Of a stretch of 64,000 bases of DNA, positions 25,319-33,197 are shown piece by piece. The stretch's first letter is position 1. Every line of letters starts with the position of its first letter. This stretch comes from Saprospiraceae bacterium. Lineage in GTDB: Bacteria; Bacteroidota; Bacteroidia; Chitinophagales; Saprospiraceae. The stretch is taken from contig JAHDFB010000011.1 in assembly GCA_020628475.1 (NCBI GenBank), positions 1 through 64,000 on the forward strand, written 5' to 3'. The notes beneath the pieces were generated by a model that did not search any database, had not been told where the DNA came from, and worked only from the letters and a program-made list of their open reading frames with translations. The position numbers were made by a program, and so were the translations under genes.

Positions 25319-26218
25319 ATGAATCGCTTTGCCCTTATGCTTTTATGCTTGATTTCTGTTGGAATCTCCAGTTCTGTATTGGCTCAACAACAGAATACCA
25401 ATATCAATACTGGAGGTACGACTGTCCATAGTCGTGTCAATCCGCCAGAAGGTTTTATTCGCACTCCATTACCTTCTTTTAGTTATCAGGCCTATCTACA
25501 ATCTTTGGCCATCAAGAATGCTGATGCGAAGGTGATGCGTTTTGATGGCAATGAAAAAAAATTCGAATGTTACTCGGCCGTTCTTGATGTAGAGTTGTTG
25601 GATAAGGATTTGATGCACGGAGAACATTATATTCAATTACTTCGTGCCAACTATTTATTCAATCATTCAAAGTACGATATGATTTCTTTTCATTATGATG
25701 ATAATAGATCACTGAGCTATGCGCAATGGGCGGATGGTTACCGGTATGTGTGGCAAGATTCTCTTTATGTGTTGGATTCTATTGCTATACCCAATAGCTC
25801 AGAAGTTTCTTTTATTAAATACATGAATGAGATCTATGAGAATTCGACGGCTATTGGATTATCTCATGATACAGAACTATTGGAAGTTTCAAAACTTAGT
25901 ATTGGTGATGTGTTGGTGCAACCCGAGGATTTAGATCATAAAGGTCATGCGGTATTGGTATTGGATATGGTGGTAAATCCAGAAACGGGTGAGAAACTGT
26001 ATTTGTTTGCACAGGGATATATGCCCGCGCAAAATATGCATATACTACACAATCCATATGAACCAGAAATATCACCTTGGTTTCGAGTTCAAGAAGATGC
26101 CTTATACGTTGCAACACCACAATGGACCTTTAGAAAAAAACATGTTCGCAGATTTAAAATCAATGCAAATGCCAGTAATTTATTGGAATCCTTAGAAGAT
26201 TTGGTCGAAGGGGATTAG
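25319..26218 (+). CDS. Exported DUF4846-type protein
   Basis: A 299-residue protein with a Sec signal peptide ending near residue 23 (ISSSVLAQ). The mature region resembles the DUF4846 family: PPEGFIRTPLPSFSYQAYL, KVMRFDGNEKKFECYSAVLD, HYIQLLRANYLF and LSYAQWADGYR follow the usual order. The C-terminal part has IGDVLVQPEDLDHKGHAVLV, in which Asp and His recall hydrolase-like sites, but no enzyme activity is established for the family. It follows the sulfatase by 52 bases on the same strand and may share its transcript. Confidence 0.7.
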   Translation: MNRFALMLLCLISVGISSSVLAQQQNTNINTGGTTVHSRVNPPEGFIRTPLPSFSYQAYLQSLAIKNADAKVMRFDGNEKKFECYSAVLDVELLDKDLMHGEHYIQLLRANYLFNHSKYDMISFHYDDNRSLSYAQWADGYRYVWQDSLYVLDSIAIPNSSEVSFIKYMNEIYENSTAIGLSHDTELLEVSKLSIGDVLVQPEDLDHKGHAVLVLDMVVNPETGEKLYLFAQGYMPAQNMHILHNPYEPEISPWFRVQEDALYVATPQWTFRKKHVRRFKINANASNLLESLEDLVEGD

Positions 26219-26236
26219 TGCATCACGCACTTTTTC
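26217..26236 (+). terminator. Weak terminator-like hairpin
   Basis: AGTGC-ATCAC-GCACT followed by five T, starting inside the stop codon of the DUF4846 gene. The stem is only 5 bp. Confidence 0.4.
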
Positions 26237-26267
26237 TTAGTTCGTTCAGAAATGGTTGAATAAGATA

Positions 26268-27092
26268 TTAAATGGAGATATCCTCAAAATTCTCTTCACT
26301 AATACGGATCATGGCATCTTCCACTTTATGAACAAGTTCGATGTATTTCGGATCTCGCTTGGTGAGTCTCGTTCTATTTTCAGGAAGATCGATGTGAATG
26401 TGTTCTACAAATTTACTCGGAGCATATTTCATGATATAAATATCATCGGCCAGATAGACGGCTTCAGAGATATCATGTGTCACAAAAATGATCGTACTGT
26501 GAAATTTCTTCCAAATACTCAATAATAAATCTTGCATTTGAAGTCTGGTACGGATATCAAGAGCACCGAAGGGTTCATCCATCAGCAGAATATCGGGATT
26601 AGACAAAAGACTTCTGGCGATAGCCACACGTTGTAGCTGACCTCCTGAAAGACTAGGATACTGCGCATATTTATGCTCATGTCCTTCGAGTCCAACCAAT
26701 TTGATCATTTCCAGCGCTCTCTGTTCGCGTTCTGCCTTGGAGACTTTACGATATTTTAAACCTAGAGCTACATTTTCAAGCACTGTCATCCAAGGTAGGG
26801 AAGAATATTGTTGAAAAACCATACTCACTCGATCGGCATCACTGATTTGTTTACCTCGAATAAGTACCTCTCCTTTGGTTGGATTCTGAAGACCAGCGAT
26901 ATATCGAAGAATGGTAGATTTACCAGCTCCGGACATGCCTAGTATGACGACGAATTGTCCTTTATTTGGTTTGTCCTGAACTAAGAAATCAAGATCTTGA
27001 ATGATGTAGGATTTTTCTCCATCATAACTTTGATGAATGCCTTTCAATTCAATGATATTATCTTGCTCTTTAATGTCTATAAAATCTACCAT
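26268..27092 (-). CDS. ABC importer ATPase (nitrate/sulfonate/taurine type)
   Basis: A 274-residue ATPase with Walker A GMSGAGKST (about 53-61), Q-loop MVFQQYSSLPWMTVLENVAL, signature LSGGQLQRVAIARSL, Walker B ILLMDEPFGALD and the switch histidine in FVTHDISEA. The Q-loop sequence and PFGALD place it with the SsuB/TauB/NrtD subfamily that powers uptake of small organic anions or amines. It is the last gene of a six-gene minus-strand operon that supplies a matching permease and an unusual substrate-binding protein, with a diiron-type protein between permease and ATPase. Confidence 0.9.
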   Translation of the reverse strand: MVDFIDIKEQDNIIELKGIHQSYDGEKSYIIQDLDFLVQDKPNKGQFVVILGMSGAGKSTILRYIAGLQNPTKGEVLIRGKQISDADRVSMVFQQYSSLPWMTVLENVALGLKYRKVSKAEREQRALEMIKLVGLEGHEHKYAQYPSLSGGQLQRVAIARSLLSNPDILLMDEPFGALDIRTRLQMQDLLLSIWKKFHSTIIFVTHDISEAVYLADDIYIMKYAPSKFVEHIHIDLPENRTRLTKRDPKYIELVHKVEDAMIRISEENFEDISI

Positions 27093-27098
27093 ACAAGC

Positions 27099-27785
27099 TT
27101 ATTTAATTTGATCGACGGCATCTTCTAGACCATCCCAAAAAAGTATTTCCAAATCAATCGCCTTTTTCGCTCCAACTTTTACTTTATGCCGATTTTCTGC
27201 TGTTGTACACCACGGTCGAATGACTTCGAGCATGTCTTCATAATGATCCTCGTCTAGTGAAATATGCACTACCCAAAACTCCAAATCTTCTTTAGATAAA
27301 AAATCGTATTTACTGAGACCATCAACGATTAGTTGGTATTCATCATTGGTAAAATACTCCGTTCCTGGACCAAGCGCTCCTAAGCTCGTAATGAAATCAT
27401 CTTGCATACAAGTTTCGAGTAAGTGTTCACAACAAATAGAAGTGGTTGATAATGGTTCTACCTGATCCAAATCTTCTTTTTCGAGTCCAACCGCTTTGGC
27501 AAAGCGTTCGAAAAGCACACGATGGGAGTGTTTCAGAACACCGCTTCCATGTTCTTCCCATAAATTTTCGATGATCGGGATTCTGGTTTGATCATCGGTA
27601 ATATTTGCTGCCAATGCAGCTAATAATCTAGGGAAATACGAATTGTAGATGTGGTATTGTTCCACAAAGAATCGAAGTTGTTTTTTCGATAATTCGGCAT
27701 TTTTGATCCTTTTTAAGAAAGGATGTTCTAGAATTTCGTTGATTCCAGCTCTTAATTCACCTTGTAATTTCTGTAGAAACTCCAT
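27099..27785 (-). CDS. Haem-oxygenase-like diiron protein (CADD/UndA/TenA-related)
   Basis: A 228-residue all-helical protein. The metal-ligand pattern of haem-oxygenase-like diiron oxidases is visible: EEHG at 77-80, His88 in KHSHRVLF, Glu143 in GTEYF, then His174, Asp178 and His181 in WVVHISLDEDHYEDM (H-x3-D-x2-H). The opening HPFLKRI and EQYHIYNSYFPRLLAAL is shared with Chlamydia CADD and TenA relatives. The position after HPF is Leu, not the Tyr I would expect for CADD-type p-aminobenzoate synthesis. It probably activates oxygen to oxidise a small molecule. Its place between permease and ATPase genes, 1 and 6 bases away, suggests it acts on the imported substrate. TenA-like thiamin salvage is the main alternative. 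Confidence 0.75.
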   Translation of the reverse strand: MEFLQKLQGELRAGINEILEHPFLKRIKNAELSKKQLRFFVEQYHIYNSYFPRLLAALAANITDDQTRIPIIENLWEEHGSGVLKHSHRVLFERFAKAVGLEKEDLDQVEPLSTTSICCEHLLETCMQDDFITSLGALGPGTEYFTNDEYQLIVDGLSKYDFLSKEDLEFWVVHISLDEDHYEDMLEVIRPWCTTAENRHKVKVGAKKAIDLEILFWDGLEDAVDQIK

Positions 27786-27786
27786 A

Positions 27787-28833
27787 TTATTTTTTCTTAA
27801 ACACTTTGAAAAGCTTATAGCCTATGGTGGTTAACATCAACAGATGTATGACCCAAGCCGTATCTCCAAAGAGGTACTGAAGAAATTTTTGATTGCTGAT
27901 AATTCCAGTAAATTCATTGATTAATAGGGTACAGTAAACTGCCAAGAAAATCCATATAAATATTTCAACCGCGAATTTTGTCATCATGGACAAAACGGAT
28001 TCTTTTCGATCTAATGTTTTGATGTGGCTGGATTTTGCGGAATATTTATGTGGGAAAAATTCTTTGTCTAAGTTGAGGAATAGCTTGTCCTGAAGTATTC
28101 CTATAATGATGATGATGAGCAACAGTCCGTAGACTATATCCATACGACCTTGTCGCTGACCAATTCTCCAGATCAATGCTCCCAGTCCACCTCGAGAACC
28201 AATACTTTCAGCAATGATGATATAGGTCCAAGAAATGGCCGTCAATACTCGAATATCGTCCGATAAGCGAGATACCACACTTGGAATATATACAGAGCTA
28301 AGTGTATTCCACCAATTTGCGCCCAAGGTATAAACGGTTTTCAGATAGACTTCATCGACCTCATTGATTCGTTGAACCACGACAGGCACTAGATATATAA
28401 TGATACCAAAGGCCAGAAAATGTACTTTGAGTTCCGTGCCTAAACCAAAGAGACTGATAAATAATCCAATGGCAGCGGGTAGAGGTACATAGCGTAATGC
28501 ATCAATGGGTTGTCTAAACAAGCCGCGAACCAAAGGAATAAGCCCCAATAAAAAACCTAAAGGAATGGCAATAAGAATGGCTTCAACATATCCCGATATA
28601 TTATAGCCTATCGAACGACAAATATTTTTGAGGAGTTCATTTTCTCGAAATAGTTCACCGATAGATACAAGTACATCGACGGGTTTTGGAAGTACACCCG
28701 TATTAGCAATGGGGCTTTCGCCCAAAGTCAAAACATACCATATTAGTAGTAAGAGACCAATTCCTGCTATCTCTAGTAGTGTTGTCGTTTTTCTATCTAA
28801 ATCACCACGTAAGGCAAATAATTTCTTGATCAT
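27787..28833 (-). CDS. ABC importer permease with C-terminal membrane extension
   Basis: A 348-residue inner-membrane permease of the SsuC/TauC type. It has an N-terminal helix (LLEIAGIGLLLLIWYVLTLG), then PIANTGVLPKPVDVL, typical of this group, four to five core helices, and an EAA-like loop ANWWNTLSSVYIPSVVSRL that docks the ATPase. GSRGGLGALIWRIGQRQGRMDIVYG is the usual end of the core. Beyond it, residues about 270-348 add two more hydrophobic stretches (FAVEIFIWIFLAVYCTLLIN, then about 325-342) not expected in standard members. The extension could hold partner proteins of this operon. It lies 4 bases after the binding-protein gene. Confidence 0.85.
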   Translation of the reverse strand: MIKKLFALRGDLDRKTTTLLEIAGIGLLLLIWYVLTLGESPIANTGVLPKPVDVLVSIGELFRENELLKNICRSIGYNISGYVEAILIAIPLGFLLGLIPLVRGLFRQPIDALRYVPLPAAIGLFISLFGLGTELKVHFLAFGIIIYLVPVVVQRINEVDEVYLKTVYTLGANWWNTLSSVYIPSVVSRLSDDIRVLTAISWTYIIIAESIGSRGGLGALIWRIGQRQGRMDIVYGLLLIIIIIGILQDKLFLNLDKEFFPHKYSAKSSHIKTLDRKESVLSMMTKFAVEIFIWIFLAVYCTLLINEFTGIISNQKFLQYLFGDTAWVIHLLMLTTIGYKLFKVFKKK

Positions 28834-28837
28834 ACGC

Positions 28838-30451
28838 TTAGTTGATCAACTGAAATTCTGTTCGTCTATTTTTAGCTCTACAAGCTGGCGTAGTGGATCC
28901 TTCACATCCTTTGACAGGAACATCAGGTCCGTTTCCTTTGATGATGAACTTATTCGGATTTAGATCATAGGTATCCATCAGATAGTTAGCTACGGCTTGG
29001 GCTCTTTTTTTGGAGAGCTCAATATTCATATTTCTTGCGCCAACATCATCCGTATTTCCTTCGACACGAACTCTTGCATTTGCAAAAGATTTCAATAAGC
29101 CACTCATTTTCTTATCGATTAGATTTTTATCAGAATCGGTTAATTGATAAGAGGCCGTGGCAAAGTTAATGCTCAAAGGTTTTGTAGCTATAGCTTGAGA
29201 ATTCTTTTGTTTTTCAGTAGCTGGTAAAAATGATTTGGATTTTTCCGGGGCATGCTTGGCACCAGAAAGACTTAAATTTCCATCTGTTACGGCTCCTCCA
29301 TACGCTACAGACTGCCAACGAGGTAACTTCTTAGGAGCAAATCCTAGTTCTTGAAATCGTTTACCCATTTCATTATACAAATCCTCACCAGTAATACCTT
29401 TGTAATCGTTGTTTTTCTTGAAGAAATTCATATTGTCACCGTGATTCGTGAAATACGCTTTAGACATCGCGAATTTGGCATCTTCCAATGAGTACAACGT
29501 TCCTTTTGCAAAGATTTGCGCCGCTTCATTATAAGCGTTTCTATTTGTGTTTAACTCAGCAGCAGCTTGCATCCAGCCTTTGTAAAAGTTGTGGATTTTA
29601 TCTCTGTTTTTATCAATAAATGACTTTTTAGCCAACAATACATCTGCAATAATATGCGATGCAGACTCTGTGCTCTGTAAGATTTTTGATCCTGGTACAG
29701 CCCGAACGGATACTTCATCATCTGGAGCCCATACAACAGCCGCTTCAACATCTCTACTTTTGAATGCTGCAGCTGCTGCAAAATTGTCTGGCGTTTCCAC
29801 CAAGGTGATATCGTCTAGCGTCATTTCAGCCGCGTCTAATAATTTTATCAAGAAGGTTTGAGATGGCGTAGACGGTGTTACGGCCACTTTTTTACCTCTT
29901 AAATCATTAATACTGTTGATACCACGTTGAGCAACGAGAGCATCTCCACCTCGGGACCAATCGACTTGCATAATAATTTGAGGATCGTGTTTGCCAAGAC
30001 CTGCCATCTCCGTTGGAATGGCATCTGCCGTAGCTGCAAAAATATCTACTTGATCGGCAATCCATGCTTGTCTAGACGCATTGAAATCATCAATCAATAC
30101 AAATTCTACTTTAAGACCATAATCGGTATAAAATCTCGATTTAGTATTGGCTTCCCATCCTTTATTGAAGTATAAACCAGGCGCATATCCACCCCAAGTA
30201 AAAAGTTGAACACGTAAGACATCATCCTCATCGTCTCCTCGAGAATAGTCGGTTGTGGAGACGGCAGCATCTTCAGCGGCTTCCTCTGCTTTTTTATTAT
30301 TGGCTTCTGTTTTTACCTGCTCTGCCTTATCAAGAATTTCTTGACCCGCTTCTGTACCCGTAAGTAAATATCGGCCACCGAAGAATAGGGCAGCAAGGAT
30401 AAGTAATGTGATTAATAATTTCGAAAATCCAGTAAGTCTTGTTTTTGCCAT
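28838..30451 (-). CDS. Membrane-anchored ABC substrate-binding protein fused to an OmpA domain
   Basis: A 537-residue fusion. Residues about 11-30 form an uncleaved-looking anchor (LLITLLILAALFFGGRYLL), then an Ala/Glu linker. About 75-400 is an NMT1/SsuA-type periplasmic binding domain (VQLFTWGGYAPGLYFNKG, GLKVEFVLIDDF, INDLRGKKVAVTPSTPSQTF, KSRDVEAAVVWAPDD). The C terminus (about 425-537) is an OmpA-like peptidoglycan-binding domain: INFATASYQLTDSD, VRVEGNTDDVGARNMNIELS, KRAQAVANYLMD, KNRRTEFQLIN. Such fusions exist in databases under phosphate-binding/OmpA names, but phosphate specificity is not supported by anything seen here. The design would fix a nutrient receptor to the cell wall next to its permease. 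Confidence 0.85.
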   Translation of the reverse strand: MAKTRLTGFSKLLITLLILAALFFGGRYLLTGTEAGQEILDKAEQVKTEANNKKAEEAAEDAAVSTTDYSRGDDEDDVLRVQLFTWGGYAPGLYFNKGWEANTKSRFYTDYGLKVEFVLIDDFNASRQAWIADQVDIFAATADAIPTEMAGLGKHDPQIIMQVDWSRGGDALVAQRGINSINDLRGKKVAVTPSTPSQTFLIKLLDAAEMTLDDITLVETPDNFAAAAAFKSRDVEAAVVWAPDDEVSVRAVPGSKILQSTESASHIIADVLLAKKSFIDKNRDKIHNFYKGWMQAAAELNTNRNAYNEAAQIFAKGTLYSLEDAKFAMSKAYFTNHGDNMNFFKKNNDYKGITGEDLYNEMGKRFQELGFAPKKLPRWQSVAYGGAVTDGNLSLSGAKHAPEKSKSFLPATEKQKNSQAIATKPLSINFATASYQLTDSDKNLIDKKMSGLLKSFANARVRVEGNTDDVGARNMNIELSKKRAQAVANYLMDTYDLNPNKFIIKGNGPDVPVKGCEGSTTPACRAKNRRTEFQLIN

Positions 30452-30471
30452 TATATCTGTATTGCTAAAAT

Positions 30472-31494
30472 TTATTCAAAAAAGGTATCGTATTGATTGT
30501 CTCGGTTTTCAAGTTTTTCAGCCTTTCTCTCAGGAATGGCATCCAAATCGAGTACATCATTTTCATCGGCTGCTTGTTCGAGCAGTTGTATTTTTTCATC
30601 TCCTAATAACAATGAAGTTCCTTCTTGTTCCCATTTTTCCAACATTTTCAGGCCTTCTTCTTCGAATACTCCATTTTGTAAATCGATGGATTGCATGAAG
30701 CTATCAGATACTTGCATGAAACGTTCCATTTCACCCACCTTCTGACTTACATCATCGGCCACCGCTTCTAAAGCCATATCAAACATAGCTTTTTTATCCT
30801 TATTTCCTTTAATGATACTCATGGCTGAACTCATAGCACCATGACTGGCAACAATAGCCTTTCTTTCCTGCTCTTTGACTTCTACCTGATCCGTAATGTC
30901 TTCCAACATAATCTCAGAATTCTCATACATCTTCGTTAAAACTCGGTACAGGACTTCCATTTTTTGATAGAGCGCTTCCAATTTCATATTGGAATTCTTC
31001 AGTCTTCCCGCTTTTCGAGTTTTCAGAATGACTTGAGATTTACGATTTTCTTTTTGGGCGGCACCTGCTTCACTCAAATTGCTGTTGATTTGTTTTTTAT
31101 TATTGATAATCAACTCTTTGAGTTTATGCATTTGTGCCCTTAATTGGCTCACTTGACGATTCATCTTTCGAAGATTCGATTTTAAATCGTCGATGTAAGA
31201 TTTGAGGATACCAATGGGATCCATTTTTATGAAGAGCCCTGTTATCCAACGCATCGTGCTTTTAAACATATATCCCACTAAGGCTCTTGCTTTAGGATCT
31301 AAGGCCGTAAATATCACGACGCCTAATGCTAATAAGGAAACAATGATGCCCGCTGTACTACTCAGAAAGGTCAGGATTGCTCCAATAAAAGCTGATGCTA
31401 AGTATCCCGCACCGATTAGTGCGGCGATTAAAAATATTCCTCCCGTTACTCCTTCAGGCCTTCTCCAAAATGATTTTCTTTTTGTCTCTGCCAT
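30472..31494 (-). CDS. Membrane coiled-coil protein of the ABC/OmpA operon
   Basis: A 340-residue protein of unrecognised family. The N terminus has two hydrophobic stretches (GIFLIAALIGAGYLASAFIG about 15-38 and FLSSTAGIIVSLLALGVVIF about 40-62). The rest is helical and highly charged, with coiled-coil heptads at about 100-235 (QVSQLRAQMHKLKELIINNK, LEALYQKMEVLYRVLTKM). The C terminus is acidic. It lies 3 bases after the first operon gene and 20 bases before the binding-protein gene. A scaffold around the transporter is plausible. Similar genes beside ABC/OmpA fusions in other genomes are, to my memory, labelled as microtubule-binding or unknown; I do not rely on that label. Confidence 0.7.
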   Translation of the reverse strand: MAETKRKSFWRRPEGVTGGIFLIAALIGAGYLASAFIGAILTFLSSTAGIIVSLLALGVVIFTALDPKARALVGYMFKSTMRWITGLFIKMDPIGILKSYIDDLKSNLRKMNRQVSQLRAQMHKLKELIINNKKQINSNLSEAGAAQKENRKSQVILKTRKAGRLKNSNMKLEALYQKMEVLYRVLTKMYENSEIMLEDITDQVEVKEQERKAIVASHGAMSSAMSIIKGNKDKKAMFDMALEAVADDVSQKVGEMERFMQVSDSFMQSIDLQNGVFEEEGLKMLEKWEQEGTSLLLGDEKIQLLEQAADENDVLDLDAIPERKAEKLENRDNQYDTFFE

Positions 31495-31497
31495 GTA

Positions 31498-32196
31498 TTA
31501 TAGGTATTCTTTTATTTTGTCAAAATCAGATTGTATTTGTTCTACAATCATCTGATAGGAAGCCATGAATTGATCTTTTGTCAGCTGAACTTTACCAGCA
31601 GTTTGATTGATTTCAACTTTAGCTTCTTTTAGTTTTTCTTCCATCCCCTCTATTTCCGCGATCAGCTTTTTCAGTTGCTGTTTGCGTTTATTTATACCGT
31701 CTTGGTATTGATTTATTTTTTCCTGTCGTCCCTGTATTTGCTTGCTTTGTTGGGCTTGAAAGGTATCGTTAAATTTAGATTGCTCTTTCTGAAGCACCTT
31801 GATATAATGCTGCCCGGTAGAAAGTAATTGATCTTTTGATATTTGACCATTACTACTCAAGACGGCAAATGAAGACTTGTAGCGAGTGGCTTCATCTTCG
31901 ATAACTCCTTCTAAGGATTTAAGACTGGATTTAAATTCCAAATAATCTGGACCTTCTAAATTTTGACTCTCAATAGCTTTTAATAGGATATCGGTAAATT
32001 TTTTATTTGGTTTTGCTGGCCCTTTAATGTTGGAATCAAAAATCTCTTCTGTAGGTTTTGCAGAAGCCTCTATGTCCGTATTCTTTGAAGTAGAATCGTT
32101 GGTCGGAGTCTTTTTTTGAACGGCATTATCGAGTTGTTTCTCTATATCTGAAACTTCTTCTTCTATGACGAATAGTGATTTTAGTTTTTTGAACAT
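31498..32196 (-). CDS. Cytoplasmic coiled-coil protein, first gene of the ABC/OmpA operon
   Basis: A 232-residue soluble, charged protein with no signal or membrane helix. The first 20 residues (FKKLKSLFVIEEE) are basic and amphipathic and could touch the membrane. A flexible Ser/Thr/Pro/Lys region runs to about 75, then a helical domain with a coiled coil near 145-200 (QEKINQYQDGINKRKQQLKK, AEIEGMEEKLKEAKVEINQT). No family is recognised. It opens a six-gene operon with gaps of 1 to 20 bases. Its coiled coil could pair with that of the next gene product. No clear TAnnTTTG box was found in the 133 bases upstream. Confidence 0.65.
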   Translation of the reverse strand: MFKKLKSLFVIEEEVSDIEKQLDNAVQKKTPTNDSTSKNTDIEASAKPTEEIFDSNIKGPAKPNKKFTDILLKAIESQNLEGPDYLEFKSSLKSLEGVIEDEATRYKSSFAVLSSNGQISKDQLLSTGQHYIKVLQKEQSKFNDTFQAQQSKQIQGRQEKINQYQDGINKRKQQLKKLIAEIEGMEEKLKEAKVEINQTAGKVQLTKDQFMASYQMIVEQIQSDFDKIKEYL

Positions 32197-32329
32197 TCTA
32201 CTTATTTAATACAATATTTGCTTCATTCTAGTTTCCAGAAAGAAGAGTATTCGATGAATCTTTAGAATTGAACTACAAATTAAAAAAATAAAAGCATTTT
32301 AATCCCTATCGGAGGCGGCAAATTATAAG

Positions 32330-33196
32330 CTAGTTGGACTCTCCGATCAGTTTGATAAGTTTTTCTGTATAATCTCTAGCTAAAATCTCTCCTTGGCTTA
32401 GTTCCGTCAATTGATTTCTCCATTTTTTAGAGGCTTCATAATCACTTTGTATATATGCGCCAAGAGTGAGGTAGAAAAGACTGAGCGCTTTATCATTTGT
32501 GGATATTTCGTCTTTTACTAGACGATTTAATTTTTCCATGCCATAATCCAGTGATCCCGCATTAATTTCCTGACCGTATTCAATGATCTTCATACGGTTT
32601 TTAAGGGGGGCATCATCTTTGGATAATTCCTGCTGGAAGGATTCCAGGACTTCTATACTTTGATTATAAAAGTAGGTTTTCATATCATTTGGCGATAAAT
32701 AGGATAGGAATAGAAATTCTTCCGCTTTCTGCAGTCGCCCTAGTTGCGATTCTCCGCGTTTATAGGCATTGAGTAACCGACGTATTTTTCCTCCATGATT
32801 ATACACCGTACTTAAGATCTGACTGATTTCTGTCGAATCTTTAAATCCGGTATCTTGATACAATACATTTTTATCGGCGTCCATGATCAGTAGAGTAGGA
32901 GTGTAGGCTATTTTATGTTTGGTAAAAAAGGCTTCGGAATAATCTAATTCTACGGAGGCTGGAACAAAGTATTCCAATTGTTTTTCAACCAAGGTACTAT
33001 TCCAAGTCTGATTATCGATGAACGATGCCTGACCATCTTCAATACTGCCTACTTCCAGGACTATAAGCTGGTTTATTTTTTTGGCGTAAGCCCGCGCCGA
33101 ATCAATATTGGTAAACCAACTATCCTGAGCAAAAACCTGTAATTTCAGGAGACAAAAACTAATTAAGAGAATAAATGAAGGCCTTTTAAATTGCAT
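32330..33196 (-). CDS. Exported thioredoxin-fold protein lacking the CxxC motif
   Basis: A 288-residue protein with a Sec signal peptide ending near residue 23 (QVFAQ). Residues about 25-130 follow a thioredoxin-like pattern: ARAYAKKINQLIVLEV strand, a region where CxxC would stand (GSIEDGQASFIDNQTW, no cysteine), VPASVELDY, KHKIAYTPTLLIMDADKNVLYQDTG with the conserved cis-proline-like TP. The second half is helical and repeat-like. Without cysteines it cannot do disulfide chemistry, so a binding or chaperone role is likely. It lies 1 base after the larger exported protein at 33198 and shares its transcript. Confidence 0.7.
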   Translation of the reverse strand: MQFKRPSFILLISFCLLKLQVFAQDSWFTNIDSARAYAKKINQLIVLEVGSIEDGQASFIDNQTWNSTLVEKQLEYFVPASVELDYSEAFFTKHKIAYTPTLLIMDADKNVLYQDTGFKDSTEISQILSTVYNHGGKIRRLLNAYKRGESQLGRLQKAEEFLFLSYLSPNDMKTYFYNQSIEVLESFQQELSKDDAPLKNRMKIIEYGQEINAGSLDYGMEKLNRLVKDEISTNDKALSLFYLTLGAYIQSDYEASKKWRNQLTELSQGEILARDYTEKLIKLIGESN

Positions 33197-33197
33197 C

